Positions 18,311 to 26,860 of a stretch of 64,000 nt of DNA are shown one piece after another. The stretch spans positions 150,001-214,000 of the forward strand of contig NC_010556.1 of the NCBI RefSeq assembly GCF_000019905.1, written 5' to 3'. The notes beneath the pieces were generated by a model. That model did not search any database and was not told the DNA's origin. It worked only from the letters and a program-made list of their open reading frames with translations. The number at the start of each line of letters is the position of its first letter. The first letter of the stretch is position 1. Source of the stretch: Exiguobacterium artemiae 255-15 (GTDB lineage: Bacteria; Bacillota; Bacilli; Exiguobacteriales; Exiguobacteriaceae). Position numbers and translations under genes: made by a program.

Positions 18311-20176
18311 ATGAGTGTTTGGAAACAGTTATACGATACGTACGAAATGAACTTGAAGCATGTCGGTCAGTTTGAAAGCCGTTGGGAAGGACAGGACTTC
18401 ACACTGCTTCCACTTTCGCATACGACGCAAACTGCACATGTGACGGTAACAGTAACGCTGGACGGAGATTTTCATTCGGCGACAGTCATCGAAAAAGGGC
18501 ATGGAAATACGTTGATTCCGTGTACGGAAGACTCTGCGAATCGTGCAGGGAGTGTCGTTGCCCCGTATCCGTTGCACGACAAATTGGCATATGTCGCAGG
18601 CGATTTCTTGAAGTATGGTGGTGTTTATAAAGGTGAGAACGCACACCATGCTTATCTTAGCCAACTCAAAGCCTGGGTTGAAACAGCTCCATATGATCCA
18701 CTCGAGAGCATTTATTGTTATGTTCAGAAAGGTCAGTTGATCGAGGATTTGATTCAAGAGGGTATTTTTTCTGCTACTGGGAGTGGTGAACTCCGCTGGA
18801 CATGGAAGGAGGCAGGGGACAAGCCGCCGATTTATGGACTTGTCACTGGTGGACTCGAAGGGACATTTGTCCGTTTTCAGGTACGTTCAACGGAAGGCGT
18901 GCAGCGACAACCTTGGCGGGATAAGGCATTCTTTGATTCATTCATTACGTTTTATGGAACACGTCCAGGAAAGGAGGGCCTTTGTTTTGTAACTGGTAAA
19001 CAAGAACGGTTATCTTCGAAACACACAAATAAGATTCGAAATTCAGGGGATAAAGCAAAGCTCATTTCTGCGAACGATAGCTCTGGATTTACATTTCGAG
19101 GGCGGTTTGATAAACCGGACGAAGCTGCAAGTATTAGCTATCAAGCCTCGCAAAAAGCACATAACGCATTAAAATGGCTCATCCAGCGACAAGGTCGTAG
19201 TATCGACCAGCGTGTGTTCTTGATTTGGGGAAATCAACAACCGAGTCTACCGAATCCACTCGAGAATACGTTATCACTTGCACAACTCTTTGGCGAAAAA
19301 GAGGAACTCATCTCACATACGGTTCAAGAAGGAGCTCTTGCCTTTTCGGATGCATTACTCGGATTTAAGCGGCGGTTACCGAAACAAGAGGTGAATATTT
19401 TGACACTCGATGCAGCGACGACAGGACGAATGGCAATTCTGTATTACCGGACGTTTGATCAAGAGACGTACTTCAAACGATTAGAACAATGGCACACGAA
19501 GTATCCGTGGGAATATATCTACCAAGATGCAGATAAAAAGCGTCAAGTGTACATCGGTGCTCCTTCTTTAAAAGATATCGCACTGATGACCTATGGTACG
19601 CGAGGAAATGAAAAATTAATCAAAGCGACCGTCGAGCGTTTGTTATCTTGTGTCATCGATGAACGGCGTGTCCCGATGGATATTATCCGTTGTCTCACAC
19701 AACGCGCATCGAATCCTGTGGGGATGGATCACTGGGAGTGGGAGAAGACGCTTAGTATTGCTTGCGGCATGGTCAATAAAAAGGAGGAGATGACAGTGTC
19801 ATTGGATCAAGAAATAAACGATCGAGATTATTTATTTGGTAGATTGCTTGCGCTTGCTGACTATTTGGAACGTCGAGCGTTAGGACAGGACAACCGGGCG
19901 ACAAATGCGATTCGTTATATGAACGCCTTTTCTCAAAATCCAGCAAGAACGTGGATGACTATTCAAAGCGCTCTGCAACCCTACCAAGCGAAGCTCGGCG
20001 GAAAAGTGTTGTTCATTAACCGTCAAATCGATGAGATAGGTTCACGCCTGACAATCGAACAATTTACTAACAAGCCGCTATCTGGTAAGTACCTGCTAGG
20101 TTTTTATAGCCAACGGCACGAACTGTATCAAAAACGTGAAGAGACATTTGACAAAGAGGAGCGTGGCGAAGCATGA
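18311..20176 (+). CDS. cas8c: Cas8c (Csd1), type I-C Cascade large subunit
   Basis: Large Cascade subunit, which in type I-C recognises the PAM and also yields an internally translated Cas11c small subunit in studied systems. The start at 18311 (MSVWKQLYDTYE) is chosen because GAGGAGGTGA lies seven bases upstream; an in-frame GTG nine bases earlier overlaps that ribosome site. About 621 residues. The stop overlaps the cas7 start (ATGA), showing translational coupling. A candidate internal start for Cas11c is the GTG at 19797, which gives a frame of about 126 residues preceded by AAAAAGGAGGAGATGACA. Confidence 0.93.
   Translation: MSVWKQLYDTYEMNLKHVGQFESRWEGQDFTLLPLSHTTQTAHVTVTVTLDGDFHSATVIEKGHGNTLIPCTEDSANRAGSVVAPYPLHDKLAYVAGDFLKYGGVYKGENAHHAYLSQLKAWVETAPYDPLESIYCYVQKGQLIEDLIQEGIFSATGSGELRWTWKEAGDKPPIYGLVTGGLEGTFVRFQVRSTEGVQRQPWRDKAFFDSFITFYGTRPGKEGLCFVTGKQERLSSKHTNKIRNSGDKAKLISANDSSGFTFRGRFDKPDEAASISYQASQKAHNALKWLIQRQGRSIDQRVFLIWGNQQPSLPNPLENTLSLAQLFGEKEELISHTVQEGALAFSDALLGFKRRLPKQEVNILTLDAATTGRMAILYYRTFDQETYFKRLEQWHTKYPWEYIYQDADKKRQVYIGAPSLKDIALMTYGTRGNEKLIKATVERLLSCVIDERRVPMDIIRCLTQRASNPVGMDHWEWEKTLSIACGMVNKKEEMTVSLDQEINDRDYLFGRLLALADYLERRALGQDNRATNAIRYMNAFSQNPARTWMTIQSALQPYQAKLGGKVLFINRQIDEIGSRLTIEQFTNKPLSGKYLLGFYSQRHELYQKREETFDKEERGEA
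19797..20176 (+). other. possible internal start for Cas11c inside cas8c
   Basis: Within cas8c, AAGGAGGAG at about 19782-19790 is followed after six bases by an in-frame GTG (19797), giving MSLDQEINDRDYLFGRLLA and the rest of the C-terminal domain. Type I-C Cascade in other bacteria is known to contain a small subunit made from exactly this part of cas8c. The strong internal ribosome site is seen directly; its use is inferred. Confidence 0.6.
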
Positions 20177-21030
20177 CAACATTAGACCGGAAAATTGATT
20201 TTACTGTAATTTTATCTGTTACAAAGGCCAACCCGAACGGAGATCCATTGAATGGAAATCGCCCTCGCCAAAATTATGATGGTTATGGTGAGATTTCAGA
20301 CGTCGCAATCAAGCGGAAGATTCGCAATCGTTTACAAGACATGGGCGAATCCATTTTTGTACAATCCAATGATCGGAATCTTGATGGATATGCGAGTTTG
20401 CGTGATCGTGCTGAAGCGAACGATACAATCAAAAAATTGATGAAAACGAAGAATGCAAGCGACCAGGTTGCGGCAGAAGCATGTGCGACATGGATGGATG
20501 TTCGTGCATTTGGTCAAGTCTTTGCGTTCAAAGGCGATAAAGCAGGTGGTGTTTCAGTCGGTGTACGTGGTCCTGTCTCGATTCATACAGCGACAAGTGT
20601 CGCACCGATTGACGTGACGAGCATGCAGATTACGAAAAGTGTTAATTCTGAGAGTGGGAAGGAACGAGGATCAGATACGATGGGGATGAAGCATCGTGTT
20701 GACCATGGCGTTTATGTTTTCAATGGAAGCATCAATACACAGTTGGCTGAAAAAACGAATTTCACGCAAGAGGATGCTGAAAAATTTAAGCTGGCTCTCG
20801 TATCATTGTTTGAAAACGATGCGTCATCGGCACGTCCAGAAGGTAGTATGGAAGTGCACAAAGTCTATTGGTGGGAACATGACTCGAAATTAGGTCGTTT
20901 TTCTTCAGCAAAAGTGCACCGAGCGGTTAGTGTTCAGGCGTTGACGGATGAACCGAAAAGTTTTTTGGACTATGAGATTAAAGTGGACGCACTTGAAGGA
21001 TTTACTCCGGAAATATTAGATGGACTATAA
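20173..21030 (+). CDS. cas7c: Cas7c (Csd2), Cascade backbone subunit
   Basis: RRM-fold protein that polymerises along the crRNA spacer. The 285 residues begin with the typical DFTVILSVTKANPNGDPLNGNRPR (the family's N-P-N-G-D-P signature) and contain KIRNRLQD and DVRAFGQVFAF. The ATG overlaps the cas8c stop by four bases, and the end overlaps cas4 by 11 bases. Confidence 0.96.
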   Translation: MTTLDRKIDFTVILSVTKANPNGDPLNGNRPRQNYDGYGEISDVAIKRKIRNRLQDMGESIFVQSNDRNLDGYASLRDRAEANDTIKKLMKTKNASDQVAAEACATWMDVRAFGQVFAFKGDKAGGVSVGVRGPVSIHTATSVAPIDVTSMQITKSVNSESGKERGSDTMGMKHRVDHGVYVFNGSINTQLAEKTNFTQEDAEKFKLALVSLFENDASSARPEGSMEVHKVYWWEHDSKLGRFSSAKVHRAVSVQALTDEPKSFLDYEIKVDALEGFTPEILDGL

Positions 21031-21682
21031 GCGATACGACGATACGTATCTTTTACTATCGGGTATTCAACACTTTCAATTTTGTCCGAGACAGTGGACA
21101 TTGATTCATATCGAACAGCAATGGGTCGAAAATGTAAGGACAATCGAGGGACAGGCACTTCACCAAAAGGCAGATGATCCATTTCAACGAGAAAAACGGA
21201 AAGAAAAATTGATTGTCCGAGGGATGGCGATTAAATCCGAACAACTGAACATTAGTGGACAGTGTGATGTCGTTGAATTTATCGAGGATGCGTCAGGTGT
21301 TCCGATTCACGGGACACCTGGAACATTTATTCCTGTACCTGTTGAATATAAAAGAGGAAAACCGAAAGTAAATCCAGCAGACGAATTACAGCTTGCTGCC
21401 CAAGCGATGTGTTTAGAAGAAATGTTACTTTGCGCTGTACCGATCGGTTACTTATATTATCACGAGACCAAGCATCGACATCCTATTCCGATTACAAAAG
21501 AATTAAGAGATTTGGTTTTAGCGACGGTTACGAAGATGAATGATTATTATAGTCGCCGTCATACACCACGAGCAAAAATTGGACCACATTGTAAGAGTTG
21601 TTCACTACAAGAGATTTGTCTCCCACGCCTAACAGAACGAGAGAGCGTCGCAGATTATATGAACAGGAGGTTGTGGGAGTGA
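21020..21682 (+). CDS. cas4: Cas4 adaptation exonuclease
   Basis: RecB-type nuclease that trims prespacers and sets PAM-dependent orientation together with Cas1-Cas2. The 220 residues contain the four iron-sulfur cysteines (Cys22, Cys191, Cys194, Cys200). They also contain the nuclease residues His48, Asp83, Glu109 and Lys111 (in VEYKRG) and Gln124 (DELQLAAQA). It overlaps cas7 by 11 bases and cas1 by four bases. Standalone cas4 next to cas1 is standard for type I-C. Confidence 0.96.
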   Translation: MDYKRYDDTYLLLSGIQHFQFCPRQWTLIHIEQQWVENVRTIEGQALHQKADDPFQREKRKEKLIVRGMAIKSEQLNISGQCDVVEFIEDASGVPIHGTPGTFIPVPVEYKRGKPKVNPADELQLAAQAMCLEEMLLCAVPIGYLYYHETKHRHPIPITKELRDLVLATVTKMNDYYSRRHTPRAKIGPHCKSCSLQEICLPRLTERESVADYMNRRLWE

Positions 21683-22710
21683 AAAAGCTTCTGAACACAT
21701 TGTTTATCAATCAGTCTGACTCTTACCTAGCACTTGATGGAGGAAATGTCCTCGTTAAAGCGGACGGCCAAGTTCTGGGTAGAGTTCCTTTGCATAATCT
21801 AGAAGGAATCGTCGCATTTGGTTATACAGGAGCAAGTCCTGCTTTGATGGGGCATTGTGCAGAAAACGGCATAGCGCTGACGTTTATGACGAAAAATGGT
21901 CGGTTTTTAGCGCGTGTCATTGGAGAAAGTAGAGGAAACGTTGTTTTGCGAAAAACACAATACCGACGCTCGGATGATGAAGTTGCATCGGCACGGCTCG
22001 CGAAAAACTTCATCCTAGGGAAACTCTATAATCAAAAGTGGATGCTAGAACGAATGACGCGTGATTATCCGTTGCGTCTTGATGTCGAACGGTTCAAAAC
22101 AACTTCTCAAGATATGACGGAAACGATGCGTGAAATCCAAGTCTGCGAAAATCTCGAACGTTTAAGGGGATTAGAAGGAACGATTGCTGTTCGGTACAAC
22201 CGATTGTTTGATTCGATGATCCTACAACAGAAAGAAGATTTTCACTTCAAAGGAAGAACCCGTCGTCCACCGCTAGATCGAGTTAACGCGATGTTATCAT
22301 TCGCGTATAGCTTACTCGCGCGTGATGTAAGTGCAGCACTAGAAGCAGTCGGACTTGACGCGTATGTTGGGTTTTTACATCGTGAACGTCCAGGACGGGC
22401 ATCACTTGCTCTCGATGTGATGGAAGAACTGCGTGGTATCTATGCGGATCGTTTTGTTCTCTCTTTGATCAATAAAAAAGTCATTCAAGGAAAAGACTTT
22501 TTACAAAAAGAGAACGGAGCAGTTATCATGACAGAGGAGGGAAGAAAAACCTTTTTAACAGCATGGCAAAAAAAGAAACAAGAAACGATTCAGCATCCTT
22601 ACTTAAAGGAAAAAATGATGTGGGGTTTGGTTCCATATGAACAAGCGTTACTTCTCGCCCGACATCTCAGAGACGATTTGGAAGCATATCCACCGTTCCT
22701 CTATAAATGA
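21679..22710 (+). CDS. cas1: Cas1 integrase
   Basis: Spacer-integration endonuclease. Starting at GTG 21679 gives 343 residues, the usual type I-C length. AGGAGG lies eight bases upstream and the start overlaps the cas4 stop (GTGA). The longer in-frame extension upstream lies inside cas4 and is rejected. Metal ligands Glu166 (GLEG), His234 (GFLHRERPG) and Asp246 (LALDVMEE) are present, so the enzyme appears functional. Confidence 0.96.
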   Translation: MKKLLNTLFINQSDSYLALDGGNVLVKADGQVLGRVPLHNLEGIVAFGYTGASPALMGHCAENGIALTFMTKNGRFLARVIGESRGNVVLRKTQYRRSDDEVASARLAKNFILGKLYNQKWMLERMTRDYPLRLDVERFKTTSQDMTETMREIQVCENLERLRGLEGTIAVRYNRLFDSMILQQKEDFHFKGRTRRPPLDRVNAMLSFAYSLLARDVSAALEAVGLDAYVGFLHRERPGRASLALDVMEELRGIYADRFVLSLINKKVIQGKDFLQKENGAVIMTEEGRKTFLTAWQKKKQETIQHPYLKEKMMWGLVPYEQALLLARHLRDDLEAYPPFLYK

Positions 22711-22723
22711 AGGAGGGAATATC

Positions 22724-23014
22724 GTGTTGGTTCTTATTACGTATGATGTCAATACCGTCTCCCCGGGTGGTAAAAAACGACTACGGCACGTAGCTAAACT
22801 ATGCCAACGTTATGGGCAACGTGTTCAAAATAGTGTCTTTGAGTGTATCGTCGATCAAACAGAATTTATGTTGTTGAAACTTCGTTTGAAGGAAATCATC
22901 AATCACGAACGTGACAGCTTACGCTTCTATAAACTAGGGAATCAATATATATCGAAAGTCGAGCATTATGGAATAAAATCTTCTTTAGATGTAGAAGGAC
23001 CTCTGATTTTTTAA
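22724..23014 (+). CDS. cas2: Cas2
   Basis: Structural partner of Cas1 in spacer acquisition. GTG 22724 follows GGAGGG and gives 96 residues with the ferredoxin-like start MLVLITYDVNTV (Asp8) and NSVFECIVD. It is the last cas gene; the array begins 180 bases downstream. Confidence 0.95.
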   Translation: MLVLITYDVNTVSPGGKKRLRHVAKLCQRYGQRVQNSVFECIVDQTEFMLLKLRLKEIINHERDSLRFYKLGNQYISKVEHYGIKSSLDVEGPLIF

Positions 23015-23024
23015 AAAAGTCGAT

Positions 23025-23077
23025 AGGTGCGAATGTGAAGTACACATGAATTCGTAGTTCGATTCGCACCTGTTTTT
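23025..23077 (+). terminator. hairpin with T run after cas2
   Basis: AGGTGCGAAT (23025-23034) pairs with ATTCGCACCT (23062-23071) over a 27-nt loop and is followed by GTTTTTC. It probably ends the cas mRNA before the leader. Confidence 0.7.
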
Positions 23078-23194
23078 CTATTTAAGAATAAAAAAATTAG
23101 ATGATTAAAGTCGAAAAAACACTATTTTTCGACTTTAGAAGAACGTATATTCGCTAAAAATGAATTCATAGCTGTTTTTATGACCATTTTAGCT
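23078..23194 (+). promoter_or_regulatory. CRISPR leader
   Basis: AT-rich stretch directly before the first repeat, on the cas2 side. It contains a perfect 12-bp hairpin: AAAGTCGAAAAA at 23107-23118 and its complement at 23125-23136. The assignment as leader rests on the degenerate repeat lying at the opposite end of the array. Confidence 0.75.
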
Positions 23195-24213
23195 GTCGCA
23201 CTCCTCGTGAGTGCGTGGATTGAAATTTTTTGGCATAGACGCCATCTAGCGTGAGTTTAGTCGCACTCCTCGTGAGTGCGTGGATTGAAATTATTCGGCG
23301 TTGCATAAAGGCGCGATGGAGACGAGTCGCACTCCTCGTGAGTGCGTGGATTGAAATTCCGTTGCTTTTTCCACCCTTTGAGGTGTCATAGTCGCACTCC
23401 TCGTGAGTGCGTGGATTGAAATACCGACGCATCTTCTATGATGTCCGAGGAAATCGTCGCACTCCTCGTGAGTGCGTGGATTGAAATTGCATACCAATGA
23501 CCGCCGTCAATTTCGATATTTGTCGCACTCCTCGTGAGTGCGTGGATTGAAATAAGAATCGCAAGAAGACGCGCAAGGAAAAAGTACACGTCGCACTCCT
23601 CGTGAGTGCGTGGATTGAAATACATATATGATGTGTTTGATACAACCGGCGTGAGTCGCACTCCTCGTGAGTGCGTGGATTGAAATACGTTTGAAGGATT
23701 TAAAATCACACGTACAGTAGAGTCGCACTCCTCGTGAGTGCGTGGATTGAAATTTCTGTAAATAAGGGTAATCCATCTTGACTAAAAGTCGCACTCCTCG
23801 TGAGTGCGTGGATTGAAATATTGTCTGCCAAGCAACGGATCAACTGCCATTGCAGTCGCACTCCTCGTGAGTGCGTGGATTGAAATAACTGGGAAACATC
23901 TCAAAAGAACGGGCGCAAAAGTCGCACTCCTCGTGAGTGCGTGGATTGAAATCCAACGCTCCTGCTGCAACTCACCCGTGATACCGGTCGCACTCCTCGT
24001 GAGTGCGTGGATTGAAATTTCCATCAACCGCAGGCGACGTTCTGGATCAAGGTCGCACTCCTCGTGAGTGCGTGGATTGAAATGCGCACGACGGGACAAA
24101 AGGAAATGTCATGGTCGTCGCACTCCTCGTGAGTGCGTGGATTGAAATCGCTTCAAACGGTTGCCGTGTATCGCGTGTGATGTCGCACTCCTTATGAGTG
24201 CGTGGATTGAAAT
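23195..24213 (+). CRISPR. type I-C CRISPR array, 16 repeats and 15 spacers
   Basis: The 32-nt repeats begin GTCGCACTCC and end GCGTGGATTGAAAT, a type I-C consensus. They start at 23195, 23260, 23326, 23391, 23456, 23522, 23590, 23655, 23722, 23788, 23855, 23921, 23987, 24052, 24117 and 24182. Spacers are 33-36 nt and all differ. Each repeat can form a 7-bp stem (CGCACTC with GAGTGCG) over loop CTCGT. Repeats 1-15 are identical. Repeat 16 has two changes (CG to TA), both in the loop, so its stem is preserved. Because the first 15 repeats are identical and the cas genes complete, the array is likely active. Targets cannot be named from the sequence alone. Confidence 0.98.
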
Positions 24214-24417
24214 CTCAAATACTAAGAGGAATCCATACTGGTTCTGAAGTTGTATTCCACGTGATGAATAGAGTAAAATCATCGTATTTTGTCCAGTGAT
24301 CAAAGTGATTTGGTTTGCATTTTTTACTAAAGCATATTCGAAGAACGTTAAAAGACGTTGTTTGACGTGCGAACCGCTATACTTGTGGAAATGCAGCAAG
24401 TAGAGGGGGAAGTTCGG

Positions 24418-25410
24418 ATGGAACAACAAAAACGGATTGGGATTATCGGCGGCGGACTCGCGGGCGTATTTGCAGCCCGGCAATTGATGACGGAAGGTTA
24501 TGCGGTCGAGATCATCGAAAAAAGCCAGAGTGTCGGGGGACGGATGGCAACGAGACGGATTGACGAGGGGACAGCGGATCATGGAGCCGTCTTCTTTACG
24601 GTCCGGACGGACGAGTTGGCGCAGGAAGTCGACGAATGGCTAGAGCAAGGTTTGGTCCGAAAATGGTTCGGGGATGATTTTCCGCGGTATGTCGCGGTCA
24701 ACGGGATGAATCAGCTCGTCCAGTCAATTGCCCGCGGGATTCCTGTTCATTTAAATGAACAGGTCGAACGGATTTTGGCAGAAGGACCGGCTCTTCAGAC
24801 TACGGCAGCGGCAGAAACACGGACGTATGATGCGATTCTGCTGACGGCCCCGGTTCCGCAAGCCTATGACCTGCTCTCAGCTTCACCGTTAATGCTGGTG
24901 GAATCCGATCACGCCCATCTCGGGAAAGTGACGTTTGAGCCGACGTTCGTCGGATTGTTTGAACTGGAAAAATCGCCCGACCTCGGGGAAATCGGTCTGC
25001 TCGACGACGGTCTTGTATCCGGAATGCTGAAAATCGTTAACAATGCGCAAAAAGAAGTGTCGGCGACACCGCTCCTGAGTGTCTACATGACCGGCGACTG
25101 GAGCGAGGTGTGGTACGACAAAGGAGAAGACGAGACACTGGCGGAAATCGAACGGCTGTTGCAGGAACAACTCGGACCGGTCCAATTAGTTTCCAAGCAA
25201 CTGAAGCGTTGGCGATATGCGCAGGCACGTGACGTCTTCCGCACGCCTTATCTGAAACTTGAGCAGCATCCGCTCTGGCTGGCCGGTGATGCGTTCCTTG
25301 ATCCGAAAGACACGTCCGGTCGGACACGGGTCGAAAGTGCCGTCATTTCCGGGTTGCGTGTTGCGTCAGCCATGGATACACACTTTAAAGCAGTCCTGAC
25401 AGAACAGTGA
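24418..25410 (+). CDS. FAD-dependent amine oxidase-like oxidoreductase (renalase-like)
   Basis: About 330 residues. The N-terminal dinucleotide fold RIGIIGGGLAGVFAARQL and the GGRMATRR segment (about residues 6-50) are typical of the flavin-containing amine oxidase/renalase family. The C-terminal LWLAGDAFLDPKDTSGRTRVESAVISGLRVA is the second flavin-binding motif. The substrate is unknown. The start at 24418 follows GAGGGGGAAG; the in-frame region before it belongs to the array trailer. It lies 204 bases after the array and ends in a strong terminator, so it is unrelated to CRISPR. Confidence 0.88.
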   Translation: MEQQKRIGIIGGGLAGVFAARQLMTEGYAVEIIEKSQSVGGRMATRRIDEGTADHGAVFFTVRTDELAQEVDEWLEQGLVRKWFGDDFPRYVAVNGMNQLVQSIARGIPVHLNEQVERILAEGPALQTTAAAETRTYDAILLTAPVPQAYDLLSASPLMLVESDHAHLGKVTFEPTFVGLFELEKSPDLGEIGLLDDGLVSGMLKIVNNAQKEVSATPLLSVYMTGDWSEVWYDKGEDETLAEIERLLQEQLGPVQLVSKQLKRWRYAQARDVFRTPYLKLEQHPLWLAGDAFLDPKDTSGRTRVESAVISGLRVASAMDTHFKAVLTEQ

Positions 25411-25413
25411 GTG

Positions 25414-25451
25414 AAAAAGAGCGATTTCCGTTAGTGGAAGTCGCTCTTTTT
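25414..25451. terminator. bidirectional terminator
   Basis: AAAAAGAGCGA pairs with TCGCTCTTTTT, extended by TTCC/GGAA. It lies between the converging oxidoreductase and HxlR genes. Confidence 0.9.
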
Positions 25452-25456
25452 GATGA

Positions 25457-25804
25457 TTACGATTCAGGTGGAAAATGCTGATTACTCCAAGCCGCCATCT
25501 GATCGAGGATCGGCAGAAAACTGTGTCCGATTTCTGTTAAGGAATATTCAACTTTCGGCGGGATTTCCCGGTAGACTCTCCGGTTGATCATGCTGTCGGC
25601 CTCAAGTTCACGCAACTGTCGGGTTAAGATGCCTTTTGAAATCCCGGGCAAGAGCTGTTCGAGTTCATGAAATCGTTTTGTTCCGGTACTGAGATGCCAA
25701 AGTAAGACGATTTTCCACTTACCGGCCATGATGGTCTGGGCTCGGGTTACAGGGCACGCCGTTCGCTGGGAAAGAGGGGAGTCAGTTGTCGAAGCTGGAT
25801 TCAT
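25457..25804 (-). CDS. HxlR-family transcriptional regulator
   Basis: 115-residue winged-helix protein. The family hallmarks are CPVTRAQTIMAGKWKIVLLWHLSTGTKRFHELEQ and GISKGILTRQLRELEADSMINR, followed by the wing VPPKVEYSLTEIGHSF-like segment (here IPPKVEYSLTEIG). Cys17 sits at the conserved N-terminal position that senses electrophiles or quinones in studied HxlR proteins. It is divergent from a QOR2-like reductase gene with a 21-29 bp dyad between them, so it probably represses both itself and the reductase. Confidence 0.93.
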   Translation of the reverse strand: MNPASTTDSPLSQRTACPVTRAQTIMAGKWKIVLLWHLSTGTKRFHELEQLLPGISKGILTRQLRELEADSMINRRVYREIPPKVEYSLTEIGHSFLPILDQMAAWSNQHFPPES

Positions 25805-25872
25805 CGGGAATTCCTCCTATAGTTCGGTTTGTATGACTTGGTATCGAAAAAGTGCCTACTTTTAACAGTGTA

Positions 25873-25901
25873 CCACCTGTAATACAATTGGATACAGGTG
25901 G
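25873..25901. promoter_or_regulatory. probable HxlR operator over the reductase promoter
   Basis: Perfect inverted repeat CCACCTGTA (25873-25881) and TACAGGTGG (25893-25901), with an 11-nt spacer containing TACAAT (25884-25889), a good -10 box for the reductase gene. A repressor bound here would cover the -10. Confidence 0.7.
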
Positions 25902-25929
25902 AAACTTATTAAAAAAGGAGCTTACGTCC

Positions 25930-26787
25930 ATGAAATTACTTGTAACCGGTGCAACCGGAAAATTAGGAACAAAGATTGTCGAGCACCTCTTAACGAAAAT
26001 CGAAGCGGAGAATGTAATCGTCAGTGTTCGTGACCCTAAAAAAGCAAACGAGCTGGCTTCACGCGGTATTGAAGTCCGTCACGGCGATTTTGATGAGCCG
26101 GATACGTTACAACAGGCTTTCGCAGGCGTCGACCGGCTTTTGATTATTTCGACTGACGGCGAAGAAGCGACACGAATCCGTCAACATACGGCAGCTGTCG
26201 AGGCAGCTAAAGCAGCGGGAGTCGGCTTGATTGCTTACACGAGTATCGCCAACGCGGAAGCCAGTCAAAACTTCTTGGCCCGCACCCATCAGGTGACAGA
26301 ACAGTTGATTCGCGAAACGGGAATTCCGTTCCTGTTCTTCCGTAATAACTGGTATTTGGAAAACGAACAGTCGACGATCGATGCCGTCCGTGCCGGACAA
26401 GACTGGTTGACGAGCGCCGGAAACGGCACAGTTGGTTGGGCGCTCCAGGAAGATTATGCGGAAGCCATCGCGACTGTCTTAGTCGATCCGAAACCGACGA
26501 AATCAATTTATGAACTGTCGGGACCTCTGCACACACAACAAGATATCGCAGAAGCACTCGGACAGGTTCTCGGGCGCCCGGTACAGGTGAAGCAAGTCGA
26601 CAGCGCGACTTATACGGCGATCATGCAACAAGCGGGAGTTCCGGAATTTTTGCTGCCGATGTTACAGGCGATTCAAGAAGGTATTGCGGCCGGAACGCTG
26701 GCAGTTGAGAGTCAGGATTTTGAACATATCCTGGACCGGCCACCGGTTTCACTCGAAGACGGCTTGCGGCAACTTGTCCAAAGATAA
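25930..26787 (+). CDS. NAD(P)H-binding SDR, quinone reductase QOR2/NmrA-like
   Basis: About 285 residues of the atypical SDR group related to E. coli QorB (YtfG). Evidence is the N-terminal LVTGATGKLGTKIVEHLL, the VRDPKKANELASRGIEVRHGDFDEPDTLQQAF segment, IAYTSIANAE, and FFRNNWYLEN. Such enzymes reduce quinones with NADPH. The pairing with a divergent HxlR regulator matches a quinone/electrophile detoxification pair. The start at 25930 follows AAAAAGGAGC; the longer frame runs through the operator and is rejected. Confidence 0.9.
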   Translation: MKLLVTGATGKLGTKIVEHLLTKIEAENVIVSVRDPKKANELASRGIEVRHGDFDEPDTLQQAFAGVDRLLIISTDGEEATRIRQHTAAVEAAKAAGVGLIAYTSIANAEASQNFLARTHQVTEQLIRETGIPFLFFRNNWYLENEQSTIDAVRAGQDWLTSAGNGTVGWALQEDYAEAIATVLVDPKPTKSIYELSGPLHTQQDIAEALGQVLGRPVQVKQVDSATYTAIMQQAGVPEFLLPMLQAIQEGIAAGTLAVESQDFEHILDRPPVSLEDGLRQLVQR

Positions 26788-26799
26788 GTTCATCTGAAC

Positions 26800-26825
26800 G
26801 TTTCTTCTTGAGGTACTTTGGGTAA
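26800..26825 (+). promoter_or_regulatory. possible SigB-type promoter of the PPK2 gene
   Basis: GTTTCT and GGGTAA are separated by 14 nt, close to the Bacillus SigB consensus (GTTTAA, 12-15 nt, GGGTAT). It lies 36 bases before the start codon. Confidence 0.45.
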
Positions 26826-26860
26826 ATATTCCTTAAGTACTTAAAACGAGGGGGATTACT

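Noticed and set aside
11423-24213. Integrated phage or transposon carrying the CRISPR region
   Set aside because: No integrase, transposase, terminal repeats or attachment-site duplication was seen around it.
24362-24383. TTGACG and TATACT upstream of the FAD oxidoreductase
   Set aside because: The spacer is only 10 nt, too short for a SigA promoter.
23178-24582. Minus-strand ORFs with repeated ISIHALTRSAT and FQSTHSRGVR peptides
   Set aside because: These are translations of the CRISPR repeats, not genes or protein repeats.
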